DNA of 64,000 nt from Rickettsia canadensis str. McKiel. Lineage in GTDB: Bacteria > Pseudomonadota > Alphaproteobacteria > Rickettsiales > Rickettsiaceae. The notes beneath the pieces were generated by a model. It ran no database searches. It was not told the origin of the DNA and saw only the letters and a program-made list of their open reading frames with translations. Positions 34,938 to 44,867 of this stretch are shown piece after piece; within the stretch, counting starts at the first letter, position 1, and each line of letters starts with the position of its first letter. The stretch spans positions 945,501 to 1,009,500 of the forward strand of contig NC_009879.1 in the NCBI RefSeq assembly GCF_000014345.1, in the 5' to 3' direction. Both the position numbers and the translations under genes were made by a program.

Positions 34938-35040
34938 CCACTTCTAAGGTAATTTGTACACGAGCCAGCACTCCGCATCCTCACGTACCTTTTTGTACTC
35001 TCCGATTCTGTGTTCCTTGTCTCCTTTAAATTCCTCTTTA
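34938..35040 (-). repeat. RPE1 (Rickettsia palindromic element 1) within a decayed frame
   Basis: The minus strand reads KEEFKGDKEHRIGEYKKVRE then DAECWLVYKLPLEV after one frame slip. This matches the RPE1 peptide pattern 'EEFKGDTEHRTAAY..VREDA..GS..KLPLEV'. It sits in a short frame starting MDNEILDCLQNKANKE at 35080 that is broken soon after. The host gene is not recognised. Confidence 0.75.
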
Positions 35041-35087
35041 TTAGCTTTGTTCTGTAAACAGTCTAATATTTCATTATCCATTTTTGT

Positions 35088-35444
35088 CTAAGCATTAATT
35101 ATGAATGGATGACTTATAATAATAATTGATAACATGATTATAGATATAAGTACTAATTGTTTTTTACGTTTATAATTTATTAATGTCGTAGCTCTTTGAT
35201 TATTTAATAATTTTTCTGTCTCATTCTTTTTAGTAGCTTCTATCTGCTCTGCATTTCGATCTTTTACATTAAGATAATCTAAATATAATTTTAAGTAGCC
35301 TCTTACGTATACTTCTCCCGGTAAAACATCAAAATCACCCTCTTCTAAAGCTATTAAATATTTTTTTCTAATTTTTAAATCACTCGATACCTGATTCAAA
35401 GTTTTACCTGAATCTAACCTAATTTGCTTAAGCATTGATAACAT
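35088..35444 (-). CDS. Short RodZ-like helix-turn-helix membrane protein
   Basis: A 118-residue protein. Residues 3-70 form the RodZ-type HTH_25 domain (LKQIRLDSGKTLNQVSSDLK, IRKKYLIALEEGDFDVLPGE, VYVRGYLKLYLDYL). A basic region (KRKKQ near 94) and one transmembrane helix (LVLISIIMLSIIIISHPFII, 97-116) follow. The periplasmic DUF4115 domain of full RodZ is absent. RodZ anchors MreB; mreB/mreC are present in the window at 53-55 kb. It lies 3 bases from the gdhB start and in the same direction, so gdhB and this gene share a transcript. Confidence 0.8.
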   Translation of the reverse strand: MLSMLKQIRLDSGKTLNQVSSDLKIRKKYLIALEEGDFDVLPGEVYVRGYLKLYLDYLNVKDRNAEQIEATKKNETEKLLNNQRATTLINYKRKKQLVLISIIMLSIIIISHPFIINA

Positions 35445-35447
35445 AGT

Positions 35448-38400
35448 TTACTCAAGTTTTTGTAAGAATATTTCAAATTTCTTATTTGCTAAAATAATTA
35501 TATTTAAATCTATAGTTTCTTGAGATTTAATTTCTTTAATAAAATCAAGAAAATTTCTAACTAAATTATTATTATTATCAATCCATAAATCTAAATCAAT
35601 AGTTGTTTTAGATTTATTAATTATTTTTATTAATAATCTACGTTGTTTGTCATATAAATCATCTTTTAGCGATTGAATTCCAAGACGACGCCAAAATGAA
35701 TCATTCAACTGCCTATCGCAAGCTTTACGTAACCAATCAAGACTAAACATATCGCTTATAGCAAAATAGGCTTCTGCTATCTCTTTATTATTTCCTGAAG
35801 TCTGTTTTGTTATATATATAGTGTCAAATACTGAAATTAGATTATCAAATGTAGCAATAGTAACAGCGAATGATTCCTCTACTCCGCTAGTTGTATAATA
35901 ATTTAATTTTTCTTCAAATCTTATTTTAGTTTCTCCAACTAATAAAGTACCTACCGTTTTTCTTAAGTTTTGTGCAGGAACTCTAAACTCCGCTATAGTT
36001 TCACTAATATTAATAGGATGTTTTAAATTTTTAATAAACCAAGAAATACCACGACGCATTAATTTTGTTATTTCGGTAAACATATCAATTTTTACATTGT
36101 AATCAATATTAGCGGATAAATTGCTCACTGTTTCCCATATGTCATCAAGATCAAAAATTCCACAAATAATGGTATATGACCTTATTATATCACAAAGAGG
36201 AGCCCCAATCTCACGCTTTACAATACTAATAAGCGGTCCTCCAAGCTGATTCATTATTTTATTTATAGTAACGGTTTTAATAATTTCATGTTTAAGAGGA
36301 TGAGATAAAATTTCATTACGAAACTTTTTTTGCATCATTTTTGGAAAATAATCTATAAGATATGCGTCAAAATATTTATCATGGGAAAAAGTAGAATTAA
36401 GTAACTCGTGATAAGCCGACCTTTTACTATATGATAGCAATATGCAAAGTTCAGGACGAGTTAATACTTCACCGCTGATAGCTCTTCTATTCAATTCTTC
36501 TGCACTAGGCAAGAATTCATTTTCCCGTTCTAATACTTTTTCTTCTTCTAAAATGTCTATAAATTGACTAAGTATATTAACGGTTAAAGTAGGAGATAGT
36601 TGCATAATCGTTATTGCTTCGGTTTGCTTATAATTATCAAGCAATACTAACTCTTCAACTTGCTTTGTCATATCGTTTAGAAGTTTATTACGTTCTTCTA
36701 AAGTAATTTTTCCTAAGGTTACCGCACTACTTAAAGCAATTTTAATATTTACTTCATGATCGGAGCAATCAACACCTGCTGAATTATCAATAAAATCGGC
36801 ATTTATGCGTCCGCCTTTTTTAGCATACTCAACTCTACCTCTCTGTGATACACCAACATTACCACCTTCTGCTATAACCTTTGCTCTAATTTCCTCACCA
36901 TTACATCTAAGGTTATCATTTGTTTTATCACCGATTTCTAAATTATTTTCCGTTTTAGCCTTAATATAAGTACCTATTCCGCCATTCCATAACAGATCAA
37001 CATTTGCTTTTAAAATAGCTTTAATTAACTCTTCCGGTGATACCTCATTATCATTTATATCAAGTAATTTCTTAATTTCAGACGATAATTTTATTAATTT
37101 ACTACTGCGTTCAAATATTCCACCTCCCTTAGAAATAAGCTTATAATCATAATCAGACCAATTAGAACCTTTTAAATTAAATAAACGTAAACGCTCATTA
37201 AAACTTGATAAAGGATCAGGAGTAGGATCAATAAATATATGCTTATGGTTAAAGGCAGCAACTAGTTTAATAACCTTTGACCTTAGCATACCGTTACCGA
37301 ACACATCTCCTGACATATCCCCTATACCTACAACGGTAATAGGGTCTTTTTGGACATCTAACCCTAAAGTTTTAAAGTGATTAGTTACGGAAATCCAAGC
37401 TCCTTTAGAAGTAATAGCCATTTTTTTATGATCGTAACCTGCAGAACCACCTGAAGCAAAAGCATCATCAAGCCAGTAATTATATTCTCTTGCTACACTA
37501 TTTGCATAATCCGAAAATGATGCTGTACCTTTATCAGCGGCAACCACTAAATAAGGATCGTCTTTATCATAAATAATAGTGTCTTTCGGATGTACTACTT
37601 TACCATCAACAATATTATCGGTTATGTCTAATAAACCTCTCAGAAAATTTTTATAGCATTCAATAACTTTTTCCATATATTCATCACGAGTAAGCCCTTC
37701 CTCAGTAAAATGAACATAAAAACCTCCTTTAGAGCCGACAGGGACAATAACGGAATTCTTAGTCATTTGTGCTTTCATAAGCCCAAGGATCTCAAACCTA
37801 TAATCTTCTGCTCTATCTGACCATCTAAGTCCTCCACGCGATACAGGACCACCTCTTAAATGAACAGCTTCAAAATTTCTAGAGTAAACAAAGGTTTCGG
37901 CAAATGGAATCGGTTTAGGTAAATTAGGTACTTTTGAAGAATCAAACTTAAATGAAAAAATATGTTTATGTAGTTGATAGTAATTTGTTCTAGTAATAGC
38001 ATTAACTATAGCAAACATATTACGTAGTACTTTATCTTCACTACTCATATCAACTGTTGCTAAGTAATTAGTTAGCTTATCTTTAATTACGTCACAATTA
38101 TTATTAGAATGTTTAGGATTAAATTTTATGTCAAATAGATTTACCAACATTTTTGTATATTCGGAATGTTTAAGTAGCGTTAACTGTACATAACCTTTGC
38201 CGTAACTAAATCCTGTTTGATGTAAATATCTTGTTAAAGCTTTTATTAATTTAACTTGCTTCCAATTAAAACCAGCCAGCACTATCAGTTTACTTAAAGA
38301 ATCATTAGCAAGCATCCCAAGTGCTATTTTATCTAAAGCTTCTTCAACATTTATTTTTAATTCATTAACATTATCCTTTACGGGTACAATAGAAGTTAAG

Positions 38401-40202
38401 ATAAAATTATATATCCAACTTTCTTTGATTTCGAGGGCTTCTTTAATGACAAAAGTCTGTTCATCAATTGCTTTAAAACCTAAATTTTCGATTGGTGGCA
38501 ATATGTTAGAAAGTGCAAGTTTTACCTTTGGACTATATATTTTTAAGTAAAATTCCGATTCACTTACAACGACTAAATTAAACATATATTTTTGCAACTT
38601 GCTTGCTTCCGTTAGATATTCAATATCTACTAACGCTATTTCCGGAGAAAATTTTTGTCTATAATCTGCCGGGAAAATACCATCAAAAAACTTTAAATTA
38701 ATACCTGCTTGATATTCACCAATTTTTTTAGAAAGCTTAAAATAAAAATCTTCACTCCAACGTGTAGAGATACGATCTAAATCTTGCTGTATTATTTCTG
38801 CTTCAAAATTTATTTTATGTTCACTTTGTGCTTCAAGAGTTACAAAAAGATAAGAAAAATTACCAGCTACTTCGGTGATATAATTGGATAAAATTTTACT
38901 ACCGAATTTTTCCGCTAAATAACAATCTATCATATTATGTATTTCAGCCGTTAAACGTTCTCTCGGTAAAAAAATTATGATATTAAGAAAAGAACTCGAC
39001 CAGTCATATTGAATAAACAATTTAAGCTTTTTACTCATCATACTTGAAAGCATATGAAGACACATACAATATAAATCACCTTGATCGATTTGTATTAAAG
39101 CTTCACGCGGCAATGATTCCATTAAAATTTTTAATTTATCGGCATTGTAACCTGATAGGGCAAATCCTGCTTTCTCTATTACAAAATTAAATTTCTGTCT
39201 GAGGATTGGGATAGTACTTATTGAATGATAGTACATATTTGAACTATATATCCCAAATATTATACTTCCTGAAATATACTCACCCCAAGAATTAAAATTC
39301 TTTACTAACACGTAATCGATTAAATTATCTGGATGAATAAGTGAGCCACTGTTTATTTTACCTAGTATTATCAATTGATTCTGATACGGTAGATCTGCTG
39401 AACATTTTATAATATCTTCAATTTCGGTCTTGATATCTTGCCATATTTTTGTTGCACCGATTTCATTATTTAATTTTAAAGATTCTACTTTAAAATCAAG
39501 AGCACCTAATAAAACAAAATTGTTATTTTGCAGCCACTTTAAAAATTCTTTAGCCTCTCCAAAATTTAATTTATCATTATTAATTATATTTTTAGATAAA
39601 TCTTGTAATTTTGTGAGTAAATGCGGCAAACTTCTATAACTTTGCTCTAGTTCTTCTAATCTTTCATTTATAGCCCGAGTTAAAAATGTAGTAGCCTTAT
39701 CGTCAAAATTTCCTAATATAGTTAAATGCAATATCGATTCTGATTGTTCATTCGGTATAGAATTTTCTAATATTTTTTCTAATTCTCCTTTACTATTTCT
39801 TATGCAGTTTATTACCGGATGGAGTAAAAACTTAGTTTGCAAATTCATGTTTTTAAGCAAACATATGATAAAATCAACAATATGCGGTTTATTATCAAGT
39901 AATATCAAGACATTTATTGCCGGATCATTTTCTATAACTGCTTTTGTTATTACTATTTTTCTTGCTCTTTCTACCCTTTGCATAAAAAACTTAAAGGCTT
40001 CATCTGCAAAACTTTGGAATAATTTTTCTCTATTCTCAAAATCATAATCGATTGGAATATAATTTAAAAATTTTTGAACAAAATCCATATATATAGAATT
40101 TGATTCACGTTGTTCCGTACTAAGTTCTAGAATTTTAGTTTTATAATTCGGGATTTGACAATTTAAACGACTAAAATTTAAAGAGGTTGTTTTTGGGGTC
40201 AT
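35448..40202 (-). CDS. gdhB: Large NAD-specific glutamate dehydrogenase (GDH-180 type)
   Basis: A 1584-residue enzyme of the 1500-1650-residue class that deaminates glutamate to 2-oxoglutarate, linking host-derived glutamate to the TCA cycle. The N-terminal ~600 residues are regulatory (ACT-like). Conserved dehydrogenase features are LRGGPVSRGGLRWSDR with the following YRFEILGLMKAQMTKN, VPVGSKGGF (catalytic lysine region, about 820), GGSAGYDHKKM, and VVGIGDMSGDVFGNGML (nucleotide-binding, about 955). LIGDKTND-like and NADFIDNSAGVDCSDHE blocks also fit. The frame is complete. The next gene in the same direction is the RodZ-like gene 3 bases away. Confidence 0.95.
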   Translation of the reverse strand: MTPKTTSLNFSRLNCQIPNYKTKILELSTEQRESNSIYMDFVQKFLNYIPIDYDFENREKLFQSFADEAFKFFMQRVERARKIVITKAVIENDPAINVLILLDNKPHIVDFIICLLKNMNLQTKFLLHPVINCIRNSKGELEKILENSIPNEQSESILHLTILGNFDDKATTFLTRAINERLEELEQSYRSLPHLLTKLQDLSKNIINNDKLNFGEAKEFLKWLQNNNFVLLGALDFKVESLKLNNEIGATKIWQDIKTEIEDIIKCSADLPYQNQLIILGKINSGSLIHPDNLIDYVLVKNFNSWGEYISGSIIFGIYSSNMYYHSISTIPILRQKFNFVIEKAGFALSGYNADKLKILMESLPREALIQIDQGDLYCMCLHMLSSMMSKKLKLFIQYDWSSSFLNIIIFLPRERLTAEIHNMIDCYLAEKFGSKILSNYITEVAGNFSYLFVTLEAQSEHKINFEAEIIQQDLDRISTRWSEDFYFKLSKKIGEYQAGINLKFFDGIFPADYRQKFSPEIALVDIEYLTEASKLQKYMFNLVVVSESEFYLKIYSPKVKLALSNILPPIENLGFKAIDEQTFVIKEALEIKESWIYNFILTSIVPVKDNVNELKINVEEALDKIALGMLANDSLSKLIVLAGFNWKQVKLIKALTRYLHQTGFSYGKGYVQLTLLKHSEYTKMLVNLFDIKFNPKHSNNNCDVIKDKLTNYLATVDMSSEDKVLRNMFAIVNAITRTNYYQLHKHIFSFKFDSSKVPNLPKPIPFAETFVYSRNFEAVHLRGGPVSRGGLRWSDRAEDYRFEILGLMKAQMTKNSVIVPVGSKGGFYVHFTEEGLTRDEYMEKVIECYKNFLRGLLDITDNIVDGKVVHPKDTIIYDKDDPYLVVAADKGTASFSDYANSVAREYNYWLDDAFASGGSAGYDHKKMAITSKGAWISVTNHFKTLGLDVQKDPITVVGIGDMSGDVFGNGMLRSKVIKLVAAFNHKHIFIDPTPDPLSSFNERLRLFNLKGSNWSDYDYKLISKGGGIFERSSKLIKLSSEIKKLLDINDNEVSPEELIKAILKANVDLLWNGGIGTYIKAKTENNLEIGDKTNDNLRCNGEEIRAKVIAEGGNVGVSQRGRVEYAKKGGRINADFIDNSAGVDCSDHEVNIKIALSSAVTLGKITLEERNKLLNDMTKQVEELVLLDNYKQTEAITIMQLSPTLTVNILSQFIDILEEEKVLERENEFLPSAEELNRRAISGEVLTRPELCILLSYSKRSAYHELLNSTFSHDKYFDAYLIDYFPKMMQKKFRNEILSHPLKHEIIKTVTINKIMNQLGGPLISIVKREIGAPLCDIIRSYTIICGIFDLDDIWETVSNLSANIDYNVKIDMFTEITKLMRRGISWFIKNLKHPINISETIAEFRVPAQNLRKTVGTLLVGETKIRFEEKLNYYTTSGVEESFAVTIATFDNLISVFDTIYITKQTSGNNKEIAEAYFAISDMFSLDWLRKACDRQLNDSFWRRLGIQSLKDDLYDKQRRLLIKIINKSKTTIDLDLWIDNNNNLVRNFLDFIKEIKSQETIDLNIIILANKKFEIFLQKLE

Positions 40203-40284
40203 GATTTTCTCAAGTAATAACTATGATTATTTCTTTTGTTATTATATTATATAAAATAACTTAAGCAAGAGGCATAGAAAATAA

Positions 40285-41622
40285 GTGGAAACAATATTTG
40301 CACAAAGCTCTGCATTTGGTAAAGCAGGCGTAGCGGTTTTTAGGATTTCCGGTCCTAAAAGCTTAGAAGTGTTGCAGCTACTTACCGGGAGAAAGGACTT
40401 TAAATCGAGATTAATGTATTATCAACAAATTACTTTCCCTGAGAGCGGCGAACTAATTGATAATGCTATGGTAGTTTATTTTAAGTCACCAGGTAGCTTT
40501 ACAGGTGAAGACGTAGCAGAGATTTATACGCATGGTAGTAAAGCTATTTCTATAATGCTTATTAATGCATTGTTAAATATACCGAATATTCGTTTAGCGG
40601 AAGCTGGAGAATTTACCAAAAGAGCTTTTTTAAATAATAAGTTTGATTTAACGGCTGCTGAAGGAATAGCTGATTTAATTAATGCTGAAACTATTATGCA
40701 GCATAGGCAAGCAATTAGACAAGCAGGTGGGGCTCTTGAAGAATTATATAATAATTGGCGAGAACAGTTACTTCAAATTATCTCTTTACTTGAGGCTTAT
40801 ATAGATTTTCCTGATGAAGATATACCGGATAGCATCCTTAACAAGGTTAATAACACTCATACAAACCTTATAAATGAAATATCTAATTATCTTAACGACA
40901 ATAGACGAGGAGAACTACTAAATAGCGGTCTTAAGCTTGCAATTATCGGACCGCCGAATGCAGGTAAGTCTAGCCTACTAAACTTCTTAATGCAAAGAGA
41001 TATAGCAATTGTCTCAAATATCGCAGGCACTACTAGAGATATAATTGAGGGCCATTTAGACATTGGCGGCTATCCTATTATTTTGCAAGATACAGCAGGT
41101 ATAAGAGAAGAAAGTAGCGACATTATAGAGCAAGAAGGTATAAAAAGAGCTATAAATTCAGCTAAAACAGCGGATATCAAAATTATTATGTTTGATGCTG
41201 AGAAATTAGATTCATCTATAAATGAAGGTATTATAGATTTAATTGATGAAAATACTATCATTATAATCAATAAAATCGATTTAATTGAACCGAGCAAAAT
41301 ATTTTTAATTGAAGATAAATATAAATGCTTAAGGGTTTCAATTAAGAATAATATAGCCTTAAACGATATATTGAAAAATATTGAAAATATTGCCGAAAAT
41401 ATGGCAGGATTTACTGAAACACCTTACATAACAAATCAACGTCATCGTCATTATTTAAAACAAGGTCTTACCTATTTAAAAAATTTCACTCTAGATAATG
41501 ATTTAGTCCTAGCAACTGAAGATATTAGAATGACTGTACGCTGCATCGGTACTATTACAGGCGTTATTAATGTGAACGAAATACTAGGCGAGATCTTTAA
41601 AAATTTCTGCATAGGGAAATGA
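40285..41622 (+). CDS. mnmE: tRNA modification GTPase MnmE
   Basis: With MnmG forms (carboxymethyl)aminomethyl-U34 in tRNAs. The 445 residues start at GTG ([20 protein letters not shown]). Folate-binding N-terminal domain, helical middle, and an inserted GTPase domain: G1 [10 protein letters not shown] (about 225), G3 DTAG (about 268), G4 NKID (about 328). The C-terminal FCIGK has the catalytic Cys of the CxGK motif. All key elements are present. The adjacent start region lies next to gdhB in a divergent arrangement. Confidence 0.97.
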   Translation: METIFAQSSAFGKAGVAVFRISGPKSLEVLQLLTGRKDFKSRLMYYQQITFPESGELIDNAMVVYFKSPGSFTGEDVAEIYTHGSKAISIMLINALLNIPNIRLAEAGEFTKRAFLNNKFDLTAAEGIADLINAETIMQHRQAIRQAGGALEELYNNWREQLLQIISLLEAYIDFPDEDIPDSILNKVNNTHTNLINEISNYLNDNRRGELLNSGLKLAIIGPPNAGKSSLLNFLMQRDIAIVSNIAGTTRDIIEGHLDIGGYPIILQDTAGIREESSDIIEQEGIKRAINSAKTADIKIIMFDAEKLDSSINEGIIDLIDENTIIIINKIDLIEPSKIFLIEDKYKCLRVSIKNNIALNDILKNIENIAENMAGFTETPYITNQRHRHYLKQGLTYLKNFTLDNDLVLATEDIRMTVRCIGTITGVINVNEILGEIFKNFCIGK

Positions 41623-41630
41623 TTTTTCTG

Positions 41631-41664
41631 CTGTCACCCCCGTGATCAAGTCATGGGGTGACAG
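41631..41664 (+). terminator. Strong hairpin after mnmE (repeat-derived)
   Basis: CTGTCACCCC (41631-41640) and GGGGTGACAG (41655-41664) are a perfect 10-base stem around CGTGATCAAGTCAT. It belongs to the GATCACGGGATC palindrome family and may act as terminator, though no T tract follows. Confidence 0.55.
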
Positions 41665-41770
41665 AGGGAAAATTGATCCATACAAGCAAACCTTCTGCAG
41701 GAAGAATATAAAAGTCCAACCACAATAACTACTCTCAAATCCTATTTTTATATATTAGTTTATTTTTCTC

Positions 41771-41799
41771 TTGACAAAAATATTAACATACTTTAGAAA
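41771..41799 (+). promoter_or_regulatory. Promoter of the 454-residue orphan gene
   Basis: -35 TTGACA (41771-41776), 17 bases, -10 TAGAAA (41794-41799), then a small hairpin AACCA..TGGTT and a strong GAAGGAG ribosome site before the ATG at 41844. Confidence 0.6.
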
Positions 41800-41843
41800 C
41801 CACGTTTCATGGTTTTATTAATTTAAATTGAAGGAGTAGTATT

Positions 41844-43208
41844 ATGGCACCTGTATTAAATATAAATTTAAAATGTTTCATGCCTATATTTACAAATGAA
41901 ATGGTGAGTAGCTTACCTGGAAATACAAAGCATATTATTTATAAGTTAGGCAATACTATACTTTCATCAGTATATAATACTGTTGCAGGAAGTTTTACTA
42001 ATGGTTATTTAGTTGAGCATATAAAATGTAATTGGGCAGGAATCTTTAATCATTTAGCAAAAGTACATAATGATTTATCAGTAGTAACTCAACAATGTAC
42101 AGAGATTAAAATCCCTATAAAGTCTATTGTTACTTATGGAAACAGTACTAGTGTTATTTTAGAAGAAGGCAAACACTTACTTCAAAACGTTAGCCTAGTA
42201 GAGTTAAAGGAATGCACTACTACCGAAGGTGAAGCCATTCTACAAGAGCATAATACCAAAATGCTTGTTAATAATTTGAGAGATATTTTAAATCATTTGG
42301 AAATAACTTTGAACAATGCTCAAGCAGTAGGAGAAAACATTTTTAATTTATTGAATATACCAGTCAAATTCACTACTGATAATCTTAAGATTATTCTAGA
42401 GGATTTCAACATAACTTTGGATGATATATCACCTAGAGAAGTAGGGAAAAACATTTTAGATCTAATAAATAAACCTTTCACTGAGGCAACCACTCCCACT
42501 ACCACTACAGCAAGCCCTAACGATGATACAAATGGCAATGAATCGTGGGGTTATGTTATTGGAGCAGTAGGATTTATAGCAGCCTCATTGATGTTAGCTA
42601 AATATGGATGGGATTGGTATAAGGAAAGAACTAATAATAAAGAATTCGCACAACTAGAATATGGAAATTTAAAATATCAAATTTTAAATTCTAATAAAGA
42701 TATATTAGATACGATTTTTAAAATTAAAGATTTAGATGATATAATTAAAATGTTAGATAAATTAGAGAATACTGATTGGTGTACACGAATAAATAATAAA
42801 AGTATAATAACATTAACTTCACAAGACTACGATTTAGTAGGTCTAAAAACAACAATGGAAAATTTAAACCAAGAATTTAAAAATTTAAATTCTTTAGATA
42901 AAATATTCTCTAATATATGTTCTCTAGGCAAGATACTGAATAACATATATTCTTTTATAAAGCCTAGTGTTAATAACTGTCTTACTAATAATCCTATTAT
43001 ACCGTATAAAATAACAATAAAAACCTTTGAAGAGATATTGCAAAGTATTAGAAATCTAGAAAATAATAAAATTAGTATTAAAGAGCAATTTCCTCTTTAT
43101 GAAGATAGTTTTCAGCAACTATTTAGTATGTTACCAATTGAGAATACCTATGCTGAGTATACACATGAAGATACTTTTTTAATAGGGGAGTCAAGCTCAG
43201 GTGTGTAA
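41844..43208 (+). CDS. Uncharacterised single-pass membrane protein, 454 residues
   Basis: No family recognised. The N-terminal ~210 residues are mixed helix with no signal peptide; a Thr/Pro-rich linker (EATTPTTTTASPNDDTNGNE, about 213-232) is followed by one transmembrane segment (WGYVIGAVGFIAASLMLAKYG, about 234-254) and a basic edge (WDWYKER). The C-terminal ~195 residues are Asn/Leu/Ile-rich and helical. The charge pattern would place the N-terminal half outside and the C-terminal half inside, or the protein may be an exported host-directed factor (inference). The composition and codon use look rickettsial. It has its own promoter and a near-consensus GAAGGAG Shine-Dalgarno sequence, unusual in this window, and is followed by a decayed region. 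Confidence 0.75.
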   Translation: MAPVLNINLKCFMPIFTNEMVSSLPGNTKHIIYKLGNTILSSVYNTVAGSFTNGYLVEHIKCNWAGIFNHLAKVHNDLSVVTQQCTEIKIPIKSIVTYGNSTSVILEEGKHLLQNVSLVELKECTTTEGEAILQEHNTKMLVNNLRDILNHLEITLNNAQAVGENIFNLLNIPVKFTTDNLKIILEDFNITLDDISPREVGKNILDLINKPFTEATTPTTTTASPNDDTNGNESWGYVIGAVGFIAASLMLAKYGWDWYKERTNNKEFAQLEYGNLKYQILNSNKDILDTIFKIKDLDDIIKMLDKLENTDWCTRINNKSIITLTSQDYDLVGLKTTMENLNQEFKNLNSLDKIFSNICSLGKILNNIYSFIKPSVNNCLTNNPIIPYKITIKTFEEILQSIRNLENNKISIKEQFPLYEDSFQQLFSMLPIENTYAEYTHEDTFLIGESSSGV

Positions 43209-43530
43209 GTTGCTCAGATTCAGTATAATTAAGACCTTATTGCATGGATTTAAAGTAAGTTTATATAAAAAATGATACTCGAAATAGCAAAACACTATTT
43301 CGTGGTGTCGCAGCCTCTACAAAAAGTGAGAACATCGCTCACAAAACCAATGGAATCCTTGACTTCATGTCACGGTCGGGAATATGTTAGACATATCCAG
43401 AGTTTAAAGTATTACTTTGAGCTTAAAACCTAGCGTAACTCACTTTTTGCAGTTTTCAACCTCCCGCAACCACCAAGAGTGTATTTCTCTTCAATGGTTA
43501 AAACTTGAGCAATTTAAGCTTCATTAATCT
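43209..43530. other. Non-coding gap with inverted segments
   Basis: No gene is seen. ACAAAAAGTGAG (about 43320) and CTCACTTTTTGCAG (about 43440) form an inverted pair, and ACACTATTTCGTGGTGTCGC is near-matched by AACCACCAAGAGTGTATTTC. It appears to be decayed repeat sequence. Confidence 0.4.
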
Positions 43531-44720
43531 GGAACAAATGAATGTGGGGTAGTTGTTAAGCAATAATTATTCCTTGGCCAATTGAGAGTCACGAGCTATT
43601 TCTGCAATTGATACAGAAACACTGTGAGGGATTTTATTACTATATATTGAAAGACGTAATACTCACAATAACAGCTATACCTAATACATTAAGTCAGGCA
43701 TATGCTATTTTTTGTAGTGCTGCTGTACTTCCGGATCTCTCTGCCAGCACTACATTCATCATAAATGTTTAAGTTGGTAGAGAGGCATAGACTACTTCCT
43801 ATCTATGCAGTCCAAGATATATCGCTATAATCTAGTCTAATATACACTAGATACAGTAAAGATAAGCCCCACTAAACATTATTACACGTGCGGTAAATCG
43901 TGTAAGTAAATAATGGCATAACTAAAATATGCAATTAAAGTAAAAACTGCTTCAGGCAACATATAAAAGACCTGTGTGCAAAGAACTGAACCCTTTGATA
44001 AATTGGGTAACCATAAGGACATGAGATGATCCTAAGACACAAGTAATCAACTTAAGAACGTAAGGTAAATATTATCATGCCAATTAAGAGCATTCCACCA
44101 GATGCTAGATTCATAATACCGTATTTAGCCAACATCTTAATGCCTTGAACTAAAGCTGTCATTCCAAAAAATGACTGAAATACTACTGTCCAATCTCATG
44201 GCTCATTACTAGGATTAGATGATTCAGGAATCCAAACTATATGCAATAGGTACATTCACAAAAAATGCAAATTACCAACTTAAAAGCTTAACCAATACTC
44301 CTGAAGCGCGGCCCCTACGATTGCCATTATTCCCGACACAGATATGCGCGATCATACGTTCATACATATTAGTAAAAATATTACGCAATATAGATATAAA
44401 GTGGAAGGCATGATCATTGATCATCCTAACCCAAGTAAAGCACATATAATACTAATCCTAATGGGGTATCAAATACATAAACTAATATTGAAGCGATAGC
44501 AAAAACTAAAAGTCCTCAAAGTAATAATCTTTTACAACCAAATCTATCTCCTAGTGCACCTACAGTAATTAGAAGATCTGATAATACTATTGTATATGCA
44601 TTGATTATCCATAATTGTTGTAAATTAGGGTTTTAAATCAAGAATTATAGTAGGCATAACAGCATGCAAGATAAAAGTAAGCATATGCTTAAAATAATTT
44701 AAATATACCATTATATAAGC
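43530..44720 (-). pseudogene. Decayed DHA2-family MFS multidrug transporter
   Basis: Minus-strand translation over many stops gives, in order: AVMPTIILDLKP, LWIINAYTIVLSDLLITVGA then LGDRFGCKRLLL (family 'WVVxAYxLxxAxLLLxxGxLGDRFGRRRxLL'), GLLVFAIASILVY, NVPIAY, SFFGMTALVQGIKMLAKYGI, GGMLLIGMIIFTLR, VVLAERSGSTAALQKIAYA and LGIAVIVSI. The order matches a 14-helix DHA2 transporter. At least ten stops or frameshifts occur, so it is non-functional. Confidence 0.65.
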
Positions 44721-44867
44721 ATAAGTAGGCGAATCCAAATCAATTGACTATAACACAAGTAAATTGTTATGGAAGTCAAGATTTAATCTTACAAGCATAA
44801 TAAAATAAAATTTGATTTTTTTTCTCAAGCTTATATTTTAATTGATAAGTTTATAATATGGGAATTT

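Noticed and set aside
44219..44413. 64-residue plus-strand frame in the decayed transporter region
   Set aside because: Opposite strand of the DHA2 pseudogene, no Shine-Dalgarno sequence.
44840..44867. TATAAT box at 44852-44857 as recA promoter
   Set aside because: It is only about 10 bases from the recA ATG, which would make the transcript nearly leaderless while a ribosome site is present.
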